This document shows positions 13,301 to 19,198 of a stretch of 64,000 nucleotides of DNA, in pieces. Position numbers and translations under genes: made by a program. The first letter of the stretch is position 1; every line of letters begins with the position of its first letter. The stretch covers positions 620,001 to 684,000 of the forward strand of contig NZ_JBCNJT010000002.1 of the NCBI RefSeq assembly GCF_039596395.1. Direction: 5' to 3'. This DNA is from Fluviicola sp. (lineage in GTDB: Bacteria; Bacteroidota; Bacteroidia; Flavobacteriales_D; Crocinitomicaceae). The notes under the pieces are model-generated. The model had not been told where the DNA came from. It made no database searches and saw only the letters and a program-made list of their open reading frames with translations.

Positions 13301-14244
13301 GGGTATTGGAATTGGTAAAAGGTCAGGGCCGAATATGTATCCCAGTCCTGAGTATCTTCATTGTACATAAAGAGTGAACCATCCGGATCAATTCCGATTC
13401 TTGTGACCGTACCAAGCCCTGTTGGAGTCAGTGCAATCGGGTAGTAAAGCCCATTTCCATAAACGCAAAGTTTTCCTTCATGAACCACCAAAGTCGTGTT
13501 CATGGTATATAAAACAGTGCTGAGATCCGGAGTAGCAACTTTTAAATAAACATTTTCAGAAGCAATGGAAGGAGTTCCGTTTATTTTTGTGTTTACAATA
13601 AATTCATCACTTGTTTTCACGCTAACCGGAAGGACCGGAACAACTATTTCCAAATAACCTTCGTTAACCGATGCGACAGAGGCACTGAAAAAGCTTTTGG
13701 AGATAGCATCGATCAATCCTTCATAACTGCATAGATACCCAACCGGTAAAGGACGCTCCAGCTTCTCTGATTCTTTAATGCTAAACAGAATGCTGTTTCG
13801 GGTAGTCACTTGTTTTTCAGCGGCAATAGTAACAGAGCTTACCGGAAATTCAAAAGCAGTAATTTGAACGGTATAAGATCCTACGTTTGTATATCCTTCC
13901 CTCAAGACAATGTCTTTGATAGGTCGGCGGGTAAAATCGTCATCTGTATAGGGGTTTTCTCCGGAAATGAGCGTTCCCTGGTAATAAACTTTCGCAAAAA
14001 CGTTCTCGATACTGCCGTCAACGAGGTATTTGGGTTCATCGTTTACGGTAAATGTGATTTCAAAATCCCCATCATCGTTAGTAATTCCCTTTCCAAGGAA
14101 GAAAACATCCATAGGACTCTTTTGCCAGAGTTCTACTTCGAGGTTTGAGATTTTTTCTAAGGATTCTGTTGATTCCGGCGTAAAAGAGGCGTCAATTCGT
14201 CCGGCTACGGTAAACTTTCTACTGTTTAGAATAGTGTTCGGCAT
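4327..14244 (-). CDS. Insecticidal toxin complex subunit TcA (pore-forming translocation subunit)
   Basis: The product has 3305 residues, well above the roughly 2500 of Photorhabdus TcdA1. Residues about 8-120 look like a transthyretin/carboxypeptidase-regulatory-like beta domain (FTVAGRIDASF, DGDFEITF), unusual at a TcA N-terminus. Around 565-590 is the VRP1-type motif CTSAVSPFSYLVDLV. Around 1750-1780 is the signature WQWLGSYATWRSAVF followed by YPENLLYPTLKRR, matching the WxxYxVWxANRxxxxYPENW region of TcA proteins. Residues about 2675-2960 are long Ala/Gln/Glu-rich helices with a hydrophobic stretch, as expected for the channel. From about 3060 comes the C-terminal TcB-binding domain (RRMETDQVALTGASRATG, NEFLNPFEGMGIESRWEF). 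TcA pentamers form the pore through which the TcB-TcC cargo passes. No signal peptide is visible. First gene of the operon; a MarR-type gene lies divergent upstream. Confidence 0.93.
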   Translation of the reverse strand: MPNTILNSRKFTVAGRIDASFTPESTESLEKISNLEVELWQKSPMDVFFLGKGITNDDGDFEITFTVNDEPKYLVDGSIENVFAKVYYQGTLISGENPYTDDDFTRRPIKDIVLREGYTNVGSYTVQITAFEFPVSSVTIAAEKQVTTRNSILFSIKESEKLERPLPVGYLCSYEGLIDAISKSFFSASVASVNEGYLEIVVPVLPVSVKTSDEFIVNTKINGTPSIASENVYLKVATPDLSTVLYTMNTTLVVHEGKLCVYGNGLYYPIALTPTGLGTVTRIGIDPDGSLFMYNEDTQDWDTYSALTFYQFQYPENLTVFADGMYEAGGSVGTITSGTLGDATFAPFSISVENTGVFPIDIDLTVQGPGGVGTFFSGVIHDLLPGSKNFTVIQTSAFWDTQSDSPTLNDIETISGTTFSTDLIDFLEDENLDTMDTLKKAGPIRYIDGLPDVEDSELTLLQAHVDLYTVNRDAEQNQFMISNGYTNLSKIANTPKDVFIDGVESVAITLYDAAKIHDTVAQNHKLLSNLLVGKLGDYELKTHYIPDIENSNFAQTAFSKFINRCDCEDCTSAVSPFSYLVDLVKYGAKHISKASIPSYSPINYNAFLTLLEDYFFQPFGSFSVDCDTLHKEYCRLRLVTEILEQYVATKTLPTEVLERLENDRKNFLLLTYKTILVQSGTSYEELRSIVAIQDLDDKKEAAQRFADKLGILLYAPPSTTQYTADRMWLTFDNASAAQELTAENLEIIYGFRDTERDVLTNPAEALVLTWKNEYLLETWKKVDYYFSAYSREGVDPGNDLTFKAEWKPIIDPDMIGRGDMTYKSSDFALDLWRHRKENTDIFLSYFASDEEILSRTSADIHGRILRVPGINLSGVNFLDNKIRLQDPSDSEFKDFELFNVSLNGANTDLRLKKSTPEVSQLALFQPEGDTPVMRYDNVVSVINPLPDDDSAITLIWDGPAIQNYLVGGRAKLISSGSPLVFNTENTIGFYTMTVSSVSVTPGGTEVELVLGSDLPAEFVAGNVSFIYEAEVLLDTTTIPDPEKICTKLFEKSFEYDYLNPAPAGMIDPFTYTIGEAPLTWPGSIDTEPTYYTKLKKLYEIIRSGDTAEAYMDLITENLYTDAFGFSVFMENLIACEQYLDSMYSVDKPESSQFYQTASIFRNSARTRLNTIWVKEEINHIPTGGTDPEKLMLDARFFWKALNEPSTGSWDPSLQTIPDNYLEITSSNVAIIDPELVSRDRLLISPDAEPYIDLYDTRQEQLEDKRTEYFSLLVPFNAAGFKRILNEINTGDQLTNYDINPPYADMTALITAFQSNDAFVKQEAIEVLNDAFALTPEEFSLIIPVMTAYQDADPSNQPTPVELRSVADLLVTACKRKQMYFTDNMGNGWILPEISMGIKYYNVFQLRMDPMRGNSQDRSLWQQTLAKWNRVPTVFPDIVPPENIKKFVQGETVHDIWVERKQTLDMAFDQLSLFFNDSFTAAELFTSIQSLLSVMISRSTTGGVGTEYLHYFTDLFEKEDAGEDIRPYLNQLAIQIAEYRVLRQIFEVLKAENYNAPTLPSNLLPSEYDDLINIVIRINLITTGYFEFIQQEYAENIVLQGEDFQNYTPAIINFPINLVQDTQQWRSPNADKKAWKDTLNTRIERKEKVTEAWNSVIEETEDITLPVMRDALIQALRNNCESFDQAAERIAKTLFIETKDNCCVKHSRVSHAIETLQGLIFALEAGIYDDYLNGFSFSAPNFDKEWQWLGSYATWRSAVFTYIYPENLLYPTLKRRQSPAFIELAETIQNANRFTPIDACKAAKKYQAYFEDIQNLKLVCTANTDAYIFRKDPLDCCGDMNNSMREYMTFYFSQSTLTDKVYYSSKAFYATDPNEHDFWIEIPIRKKATILGCLPISSEFDDNGKATNATLWLFYTFKEDGEFKLAYLKKDLMTAGSEWAEEETLELPDLTEVTYSDAYQGIQGPFSSSPDTINYSLLNNLDVLTQITVCQHSIEWDFVNFVLSYKRWNGVMRHIVIRYMPKDDFFDTNIGNLIFLENDKLPITGVVHNITTSVANLNALTGITVVFKNEIRTGYFGSLSGLVPIIPVSLSYANIIGVFKKDQSHDTFVVANRDNSGFTKYTEVYGTFTNNPLVLNLHQSALTADTFNKNVLSIAPRFNSSVWESANAVTIYNENILSGVIFRINMTSLGAVLAFALAPEKSVTVQIESGDCIDNFDLRTTNIKLHMRANLNAPQGNPAGSLFRTNSIKEVLYEAYYFVPMLIALDQQQRGDYPTALDWYQSVYDYTNNLASKRKIFYGLVLEESIVNVFDRPSDWLLDPLNPHLIAQTRVNAYTKYTLMNIIQCMTAYGDREFTIDTIETVPNARKLYTEVLDLLKVSELNVKPSQCYTSSHACFETAIEAPVDLYWSNAFVQLQSELEGLNSVAWINEASSELVTIFNGESSMQEKFSSGFTFLSEFKDSHPVEAADSVTELMDGIGSRMDDAYRYLLAGLDTQSFNNVVGAHFTNTLATLASSTADEVSSPLNQGKISWLRNPIPPNANVLNVNFTTSSGTQLLKNPDLAYNPFQPAPAALQANLVFANASALYHPFLYAEDYVPFVDYAFCLPSNPVYAALELKANLELFKIFNCRNIAGMERSLDIFAAPTDSVSGVPVIGAGGNLVLPGVANLAPSQYRFRVLIERAKQLVSQAQQLESQFLSTLEKEDAENYSLLRAKQDLQTAKATVKLQDMRVKQALNEETVADLQLDKVEFMQSTYDNWINAGLNAYELISIILLNVSAGLQTNAGAAALTPAGKFDLVGSFNSIAGAISTTASVMSQMASYQRRSQEWQFQSDLAGYDISIANQQIKIAEQNTRIVSQEREIASMNMDHATDTLEFLKTKFTNAELYRWMGNVLERTYSYMLSIATAVARTAEQQYYFEQQEQAGPFILNDYWEVPQTGALTLTGGGGDRRGLTGSARLLQDLTRLDQYAFETTKRKLQMTKMISLGQHFPDAFQTFRETGVLNFDLTNRLFDYDFPGHYLRLINGVKVSVIGLVPVYDNIKATLTAGTTSYTVIEANNTFQRIPIRRMETDQVALTGASRATGMFELQPMQNEFLNPFEGMGIESRWEFKMPKFSNRMDFSNIADVVIEVEYTALDSFQYRFQVLQDIDNTLGFSRGFSFKNDFPDQWYELAQAQEGNTSFYVDFELKPEMFPAGVDNIRLDGSNVLLHFARKDGFTDEISIADFSLITAGNNAQPMDGVTVNGIFSANALSNVLNTQSPATPFVKLRLAFANTPINRELFSQEHVTDILVLVSCKADLPIYPL

Positions 14245-14835
14245 GGTGATTATAATTTAAGTGTTACAATAAGTTGTTGTTTGCAATCTAGTTACAAAAA
14301 ATAAAAACGCAATTCCAACTATAATTATTTCTTTTTGAGATTGTTAAAATATGTTATAGCAAAATAAATCTTCAGAAGCTTGTTAACTGATTGTTGCAAA
14401 GATGCAGGCGGAAGACCGTAAACTATTTACGCCATGACTAAAATAGTTGTATGTTATGAATGTCCTCAGCCAACTCCTTGTTCGATGGTGGTCGTGTCCC
14501 CGCTACAAAGAAAAAAGCGTAATTACGAAAGTGGTTACGCTTTTTTCTTTCCCTCTAGTCTCATACTCATTCTGAAACGCTTTTTTCTCAGAGCGAGAAT
14601 TGAGAATGAGAGCTTGCGTAACAACTAATTTGTAGAAATCACCACTTTTCACAACAAAATCCATATCGGGTATACATCCAATTTATAGATCGTTTGGGTT
14701 ACTGGGGATTAGAAAGATGTGGATGACCGTTTGAGAATTTTTTTGATGTGAATAAGTATAACTAAGTACTAAATTTTTATTTGTAACTAATGATATCTGC
14801 CATTTATGGTATATTTATATACTAATAATTACTCA
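14245..14835. other. Intergenic region between tcA and the MarR-type gene
   Basis: These 590 bp hold no convincing gene. The divergent promoters of tcA and the MarR-type gene must lie here, but I find no perfect TAnnTTTG box; near matches occur in the T-rich stretches beside both starts. The middle (about 14450-14610) contains strong inverted repeats, one of them terminator-like, which is unexpected between divergent genes and may mark a small RNA or a dispersed repeat. Confidence 0.5.
14507..14550 (+). terminator. Strong hairpin with T-run
   Basis: A perfect 16-bp inverted repeat: AAAGAAAAAAGCGTAA (14507-14522), a 12-nt loop, then TTACGCTTTTTTCTTT (14535-14550). The GC-containing inner stem next to a T-run fits an intrinsic terminator, readable on either strand. 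A second inverted repeat, CTCATTCT/AGAATGAG, follows at 14566-14610. No upstream plus-strand gene is visible for it to terminate. Confidence 0.6.
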
Positions 14836-15513
14836 ATGTCAACGAATTACGATTTAATTAAGAAAGTACTTGAGCTTCTCGAACATTTTGAATCTAAAAA
14901 CGAAGGAGAGTTTTATTCTTCAGATCTTGATGGATTTAAAAGTTGGATCTTACATAATGATGCCCTTGAAAAAAAACACTCAGATGAAGTTTCCTGGGAA
15001 TTTAAAGAGCAGGGAAGATCTCCGGAAAGTGTCATTAGTACCATGCTCACACATCTTGGCAAATATGCTAAAATGTACTCCAAATCGATCATTTTGGACT
15101 CTCCATTTTCTACGCAGGAAGAGTTTATCTACCTGATCAATTTAAAGGCTTTCGGGACAATGAGTAAAATGGATTTGATCCGGATGAATATTCAAGACAA
15201 GCCAACCGGAATACAAATTATCAATCGATTAATAAAACAAGGCTGGGTACTTCAAACTAATTCTGAAATAGATAAACGAAGTAAATTAATTGAAATCACC
15301 TCCAAAGGGAAGGACCTGCTAGAGGAGCATATGCTCAAGATCAGACAAGCTACTAAAATTGTATCCGGAGATTTGTCACTTCGCGAAAAATTGGAGCTTA
15401 TTCGTTTACTAACAAAGCTTACGAGTTTTCATCGTGAGATCTATTCAAGGAACATCGATTCGAAGGAATTACTTTGCAAGGTAATTAGTGAGTATATACC
15501 TTCTACCAATTAA
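14836..15513 (+). CDS. MarR-family winged-helix transcriptional regulator
   Basis: The protein has 225 residues from the ATG at 14836 (MSTNYDLIKK); an in-frame ATG 30 bp upstream would add ten atypical residues. Residues about 90-200 hold a MarR winged helix: FIYLINLKAFGTMSKMDLIR (helix 2), TGIQIINRLIKQGWVLQ (recognition helix, with the typical start of the wing after it) and EIDKRSKLIEITSKGKDLLE (wing with the conserved D-R-S and a TSKGK-like motif). The C-terminal helices would form the dimer interface. The N-terminal 90 residues are an extension seen in Bacteroidota MarR-like proteins. It is transcribed divergently from the Tc operon, so it is a candidate regulator of the toxin genes; this is inferred from position only. 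No partner gene is co-directional. Confidence 0.8.
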   Translation: MSTNYDLIKKVLELLEHFESKNEGEFYSSDLDGFKSWILHNDALEKKHSDEVSWEFKEQGRSPESVISTMLTHLGKYAKMYSKSIILDSPFSTQEEFIYLINLKAFGTMSKMDLIRMNIQDKPTGIQIINRLIKQGWVLQTNSEIDKRSKLIEITSKGKDLLEEHMLKIRQATKIVSGDLSLREKLELIRLLTKLTSFHREIYSRNIDSKELLCKVISEYIPSTN

Positions 15514-15591
15514 ATAAAGTGGATATGTAAAGAAAGTAATATTGTTTCATCCTCTGCTAACTCCTTGTTTGGTACCGGTAGTTAATTATTA

Positions 15592-15627
15592 GTAACCGAT
15601 TATCATTTTTTGGTTACCGTTTTTTTT
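15592..15627 (+). terminator. Possible terminator downstream of the MarR-type gene
   Basis: GTAACC (15592-15597) pairs with GGTTAC (15612-15617), followed by CG and a run of eight T. The stem is short, so support is modest. It overlaps the tail of the RHS fragment on the other strand. Confidence 0.35.
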
Positions 15628-16171
15628 GTTCCCAAATTTTCGAATGTCGCACGTTCATCCCAATAGTTATCGTTTTCATAATCGCAACCGCCTCATACAG
15701 ACTCGCTGAACTTAACACCACTTCGTCAACGTTGAAAGTGCTTGCAACGGTAGTTGTTGGCTGGATGACGATATTGGTAGATGCGGCATTCGCAGTAAAG
15801 GTGATGATGTTCATCTGACCGCTTACCAAGGTGTAGTTGGTGACTACAGTTCCCGCGCTCACTTTTAGATTGGCTGCAGTCCCTTTATTGGCGCGGATAA
15901 ACAACTGGTAAGTAGTACCGGAAACAGTAGTAAAGCTTCGCTGTACAAAATTGTTGCTTCCCGCTGTAGTGGTAACGTTCAGGGTTCCGTAGTTTGCAAC
16001 CGGTGTACCGGCATTGGAACCGGCTGTCCAGCCATCCACCGTATTGGAATTAAATACATAAGCTGTTGCATTGGCGTGCGTGACTTTGCGATCGGTGATC
16101 ACTGCATGCACGTTCCCCAGGTAATTGGTCAACTCGTAGTTTTTCCTTCCCAGTTTGTTTTTGTAGAAGCC
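15603..16171 (-). pseudogene. Orphan fragment of the RHS protein C-terminal region (copy A)
   Basis: Bases 15673-16171 are a near-identical copy of 20370-20862 in the intact RHS gene. They encode the stretch from FYKNKLGRKNYELTNYLGN through the carbohydrate-binding-like beta module (NTVDGWTAGSNAGTP ... NVDEVVLSSASLYEAV). Upstream of FYKNKLG the homology stops abruptly. Downstream, the copy loses the DYYPFGM motif and the RHS core and joins unrelated sequence. The literal frame ends ...MKTITIGMNVRHSKIWEQKKR; a different frame continues as ENDNYWDERATFENLGTKK and stops at 15603, which may be the end of a displaced toxin. There is no start codon of its own and no full core, so this is a displaced cassette remnant. 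Confidence 0.8.
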
Positions 16172-16214
16172 CAGCTTTTGGTAAAATGTTTTGGGCGCCT
16201 GCTGATCAAACCAT

Positions 16215-16320
16215 TTCGTTCCTCATGGTTTACCAGCACCGGGCTTTCCGCTTTATCTCTTCCGGATCAATCAGAAGAGGATGCCGCTCCAATCCCTGGC
16301 GCGGGAGTGAAGTAAACCAA
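16215..16320 (-). ncRNA. Possible structured RNA element (resembles a Bacteroidota intergenic RNA such as Flavo-1)
   Basis: Read on the minus strand, this contains CGCCAGGGATTGGAGCGGCA, then a small hairpin CTCTTC...GAAGAG, then AAAGCGGAAAGCCCGGT. The pairing of blocks GGGATTGGAGCGGCATCC and AGCGGAAAGCCCGG around a variable hairpin is one I recognise as recurring between genes in Bacteroidota. I recall it as similar to the Flavo-1 RNA motif, but I cannot confirm the family without a covariance search. It lies between the membrane immunity candidate and RHS copy A. Confidence 0.4.
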
Positions 16321-16438
16321 TCGATTATTGTTTCAAAGGCTCGTCCTGGTTTTATGTATCGATTTTATTCCAGTTATCTTTTTAGTTTTTAAGAAGCATC
16401 CATCAACTTACCTAAAACATTACCAATATTCTTAACCA

Positions 16439-16843
16439 TTAAAAAATGAAAAAAACCAAAAATAAGTACCAAGCTACATTGAATAAAGAAGATATAAGCA
16501 TAAATAATCCCCAAATTATATAAAACTCTTTGAGATTCTTCTTTAAAAGAATGTGTATATCAGGCCTCAAAGCCAAAACTATATTTTTATTTCTTTTGAT
16601 TACATGATAAGCTAGTAAGAACAGTAAAGAAATAGTAATTATTATTGAAATACCTATTTCAGTTTCATTATGTAATGTTCTCTTGAATATTAGAAATAAG
16701 GGTATCAAAAAGGGAAGTGCAATAATTCCCAAATCTGCACCTTTACGTTTATTCATGAAACTTTGACTGAAAAAGATCACGATTCGGATATTTATTAGTA
16801 AAGAATTTTTGGTAAGTTGATTATAAATGAATTTCCAGTCCAT
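16439..16843 (-). CDS. Small membrane protein, putative immunity protein of a displaced RHS toxin
   Basis: The 134-residue product has about three hydrophobic segments: residues about 38-54 (LGIIALPFLIPLFLIF), 63-81 (IGISIIITISLLFLLAYHV) and 108-134 (FYIIWGLFMLISSLFNVAWY...). A basic loop lies between the last two. I do not recognise the family. Its ATG is 39 bp after the stop of a probable toxin-tail reading frame (16883-17075), itself joined to an RHS fragment. That is the spacing expected of a toxin-immunity pair, so I infer that it protects against a toxin now lost. A membrane immunity protein would suit a membrane-targeting toxin, but that is speculation. A/T-rich, unlike the neighbouring RHS DNA. 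Confidence 0.6.
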   Translation of the reverse strand: MDWKFIYNQLTKNSLLINIRIVIFFSQSFMNKRKGADLGIIALPFLIPLFLIFKRTLHNETEIGISIIITISLLFLLAYHVIKRNKNIVLALRPDIHILLKKNLKEFYIIWGLFMLISSLFNVAWYLFLVFFIF

Positions 16844-16882
16844 AATGAATTCGAAATAATAAAAACAAATGTAAGAGATTAG

Positions 16883-17445
16883 TCATTTAATCAATACATT
16901 ATAAGTTTTCGAGCCTTTTACTGTTTTTGAAGGAAGTAATTTCTTTAATGGAATTGTTTTGGGATCAGAATAGCTAAAAGTGAATACTCTAAAAAAGATT
17001 CTGTTGGGATAGCTATTCTCCAAAGAAATGCCCTTTAAGAAAAACATTCGTTCATACATCATGATACGTCCCAGCGCATACCAAATGGGTAGTAGTCGAT
17101 TTCATAAGGACAACCGCCTCATACAGACTCGCTGAACTTAACACCACTTCGTCCACCTTGAAAGTGCTTGCAACGGTTGTTGTTGGCTGGATGACGATAT
17201 TGGTAGATGCGGCATTCGCAGTAAAGGTGATGATGTTCATCTGACCGCTTACCAGGGTGTAGTTTGTGACTATAGTTCCCGCGCTCACTTTTAGATTGGC
17301 TGCAGTCCCTTTATTGGCGCGGATAAACAACTGGTAAGTAATACCGGAAACCGTAGCAAAGCTTCGCTGCACAAAATTGTTGCTGCCCGCTGTAGTGGTA
17401 ACGTTCAGGGTTCCGTAGTTTGCAACCGGTGTACCGGCATTGGAA
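16883..17445 (-). pseudogene. Orphan RHS C-terminal fragment (copy B) with toxin-tail remnant
   Basis: Bases 17076-17445 repeat the RHS module of 20340-20707 almost exactly (QRSFATVSGITYQLF ... VDEVVLSSASLYEAVVLMKS). After MKS a single base is missing relative to the intact gene: shifting frame recovers DYYPFGM followed by RWDVS and a stop. The third frame is open from about 17075 to the TGA at 16883 and reads ...MMYERMFFLKGISLENSYPN...PLKKLLPSKTVKGSKTYNVLIK, which I interpret as the C-terminal end of a displaced toxin domain. The upstream end of the homology stops inside the beta module. The fragment has no start and is frame-broken, so it is a silent or decayed cassette. Confidence 0.75.
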
Positions 17446-17524
17446 TCGAACGTGCAAGTAGCGTTAAATAACGTGGTAACCGCATTGCATTAAAGGTGAT
17501 GATTGATAGCACTACTATAATGCC

Positions 17525-17947
17525 CTACTCAATTTCTTCTATCAAAGTTTCCTTTTCTTCAATTTCGTTCTCATCATGTACGGTTATTTTCTCAATTCGT
17601 TCCCTATTATCTCTCAGACATCTCATACAAGCCTCACCTACTGTTGTTATTCCATATTTTTCAGTTTTGATAGATTCAGAGCTTCCGCCTATGGCTATTT
17701 CAGTTAAAATTCTTAATGGATACAGACGATTAACGGTGTATTCCTTTTCCATCAATTCAAGAATAGGTTCAATAACATAATAAGCAGCTTCGTATAAATC
17801 CGATTGGACAACAACATAATTATCAATATTCCAATATGCCTTGTGTCTTTCTTCCTCCAAAAAAGAACCTAAATGTTTAATTGCTTCCGGAATGTGGGTT
17901 GCATAACCCACTCCTGTTTTTATTTTGCTCCAGCCAATATTTTCCAT
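17525..17947 (-). CDS. Orphan HEAT-like immunity protein
   Basis: The 140-residue product contains the block AYWNIDNYVVVQSDLYEAAYYVIEPILEL (residues about 37-66, described here by its key residues W-N-x-D-N, V-V-Q and E-A-A-Y-x-V). I recognise this as a recurrent pattern of HEAT-repeat-like proteins encoded next to polymorphic toxins in many bacteria. The rest is predicted helical (LGSFLEEERHK, RLYPLRILTEIA, GEACMRCLRDNRERIEK) with an acidic C-terminus. No signal peptide, so it acts in the cytoplasm. The toxin expected just upstream is missing; a decayed IS1-family transposase occupies that place. It therefore looks like an orphan immunity gene kept after its toxin tip was displaced. Confidence 0.65.
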   Translation of the reverse strand: MENIGWSKIKTGVGYATHIPEAIKHLGSFLEEERHKAYWNIDNYVVVQSDLYEAAYYVIEPILELMEKEYTVNRLYPLRILTEIAIGGSSESIKTEKYGITTVGEACMRCLRDNRERIEKITVHDENEIEEKETLIEEIE

Positions 17948-18030
17948 TGTAATTCAATATTCTTTATGTATTCAGACTATAAGCTCTTACAATCAGTAAT
18001 GTCACCCGTATTGAGCCCTAAATTTAGACT

Positions 18031-18530
18031 TTATTCCCAACAATAAATCTTCACAACCGCTAAAAGCATCGCTAGTGATTTCGAATAACAAATGGTACTG
18101 CGGTTCAAACGTTTCAGGTGCGTTCGCAGATTCAGGTTTTGCTTCTCCCAACGACAAAACTAATAACTTCACCGGTTTCCGGGTTTAAAGAATATGCGAT
18201 ACAAATACGATTGTTTTTACTACTGACATACGTGAATAATTCATCTACCTGGTAGGTTCTTCCGACTGGAACGGGGTTTTTCCCTTTGAATTTCGTGCAA
18301 TTCTCAGAATACGTCTTATTACCGTTGAATTGGATATTTGCAATAAACGACCGGTACTCCTGATTCCAACACCTTCTTTTACTAGATTTATGATCTCAAC
18401 GTCTGACACCAAATATGAATTGTAGGTATACCTTTCTTGTTGATATTTATTACAGTCAATGCATTTGTATCGTTGGCGCTTACCGGTTTTTCCTTTTTTA
18501 ATACAAGATTCTGAACTGTCTACATTTCAT
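18031..18530 (-). pseudogene. IS1-family transposase remnant (frameshifted and internally deleted)
   Basis: Conceptual translation across frames gives the parts of an IS1-type transposase in the right order: KKGKTGKRQRYKCIDCNKYQ (zinc-ribbon region), LVSDVEIINLVKEGVGIRST and LLQISNSTVIRRILRIA (helix-turn-helix), then after a +1 shift VPVGRTYQVDELFTYVSSKN and RICIAYSLNPETGEVISFVV (start of the DDE domain). After another shift and an apparent deletion comes WEKQNLNLRTHLKRLNR and the C-terminal STICYSKS... to the stop at 18031. The first Cys pair is degraded. At least two frameshifts plus the internal deletion make it inactive. Terminal inverted repeats were not identified. Confidence 0.82.
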
Positions 18531-18766
18531 GAGGTGCACGTTGAGAACAACTGGTACGTAAACACGGTGTTTTGGATACCTCGTTTCATTTGTTTTCGCT
18601 CTTACCAGGTAAAGACAACCCTCCAAAAGAAAAACCAACCCGCAAATACGAGTTGGTTTTCAGTAATTTATAGTTGTAATATCTGTTCAGATGCAGATTG
18701 AGAACATTACCCGGAACATTACCTAATTTAATAAGCATTAGGTAAATTGTACGATTATCACTACCG
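18531..18766. other. Intergenic remnant with two small hairpins
   Basis: No gene is seen here. AAAACCAAC (18631-18639) pairs with GTTGGTTTT (18652-18660), a terminator-like hairpin. TTACCTAAT (18719-18727) pairs with ATTAGGTAA (18737-18745), 22 bp after the stop of the immunity gene, and could end the RHS operon transcript although no T-run follows on the minus strand. Confidence 0.4.
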
Positions 18767-19198
18767 TTACCTGTTTAATAGAGTTTCAATTCCCTCTTTT
18801 GCGACTTTAGCAACCTCAATATTTTTATTTTTTTCGTACTTCTTCAGTATATCCAAATATTTCAAGTTTCCACTTGCTATCAGTATTCTCAGAAGAAGGA
18901 TAAAGGATGAAGGATCAGTTATATCATCAATATAAGATAATAATTTATCATAAGGCTCATCTGAACAAGGAAACCAAGACCAATTATATAATGTTTGAAA
19001 CATTTCATACTGAATATCAGTAGAATTTTCAACTATTATTGCATCAACAATAGTTGTTATTACTTTGTAAGTAAACTCTTTTTCTGGATTAATCCAATTA
19101 TACTTTTCCTCAATTAAGTCACCTAATTGCTCTAATACTTTCAATTTTTCCTCGGAAGATTTTCCTTTCAGGATTATATTTTTTTCATTTATGGCCAT
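18767..19198 (-). CDS. Putative cognate immunity protein of the intact RHS toxin
   Basis: The 143-residue product is acidic and predicted all-alpha, with amphipathic helices such as KVLEQLGDLIEEKYNW, YKVITTIVDAIIV, SSFILLLRILIAS and VAKVAKEGIETLLNR. The last resembles a HEAT/armadillo unit. No signal peptide. The start overlaps the end of the RHS gene by 10 bases (ATGGCCATAA), the tight coupling typical of RHS toxin-immunity pairs. I do not recognise a named immunity family; the role is inferred from position, size and fold type. It is the last gene of the operon. A small hairpin follows its stop. Confidence 0.7.
   Translation of the reverse strand: MAINEKNIILKGKSSEEKLKVLEQLGDLIEEKYNWINPEKEFTYKVITTIVDAIIVENSTDIQYEMFQTLYNWSWFPCSDEPYDKLLSYIDDITDPSSFILLLRILIASGNLKYLDILKKYEKNKNIEVAKVAKEGIETLLNR

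Noticed and set aside
14450-14550. tRNA or tRNA-like gene
   Set aside because: The hairpin has a 16-bp stem and T-run and no cloverleaf could be drawn; no CCA-type acceptor stem.
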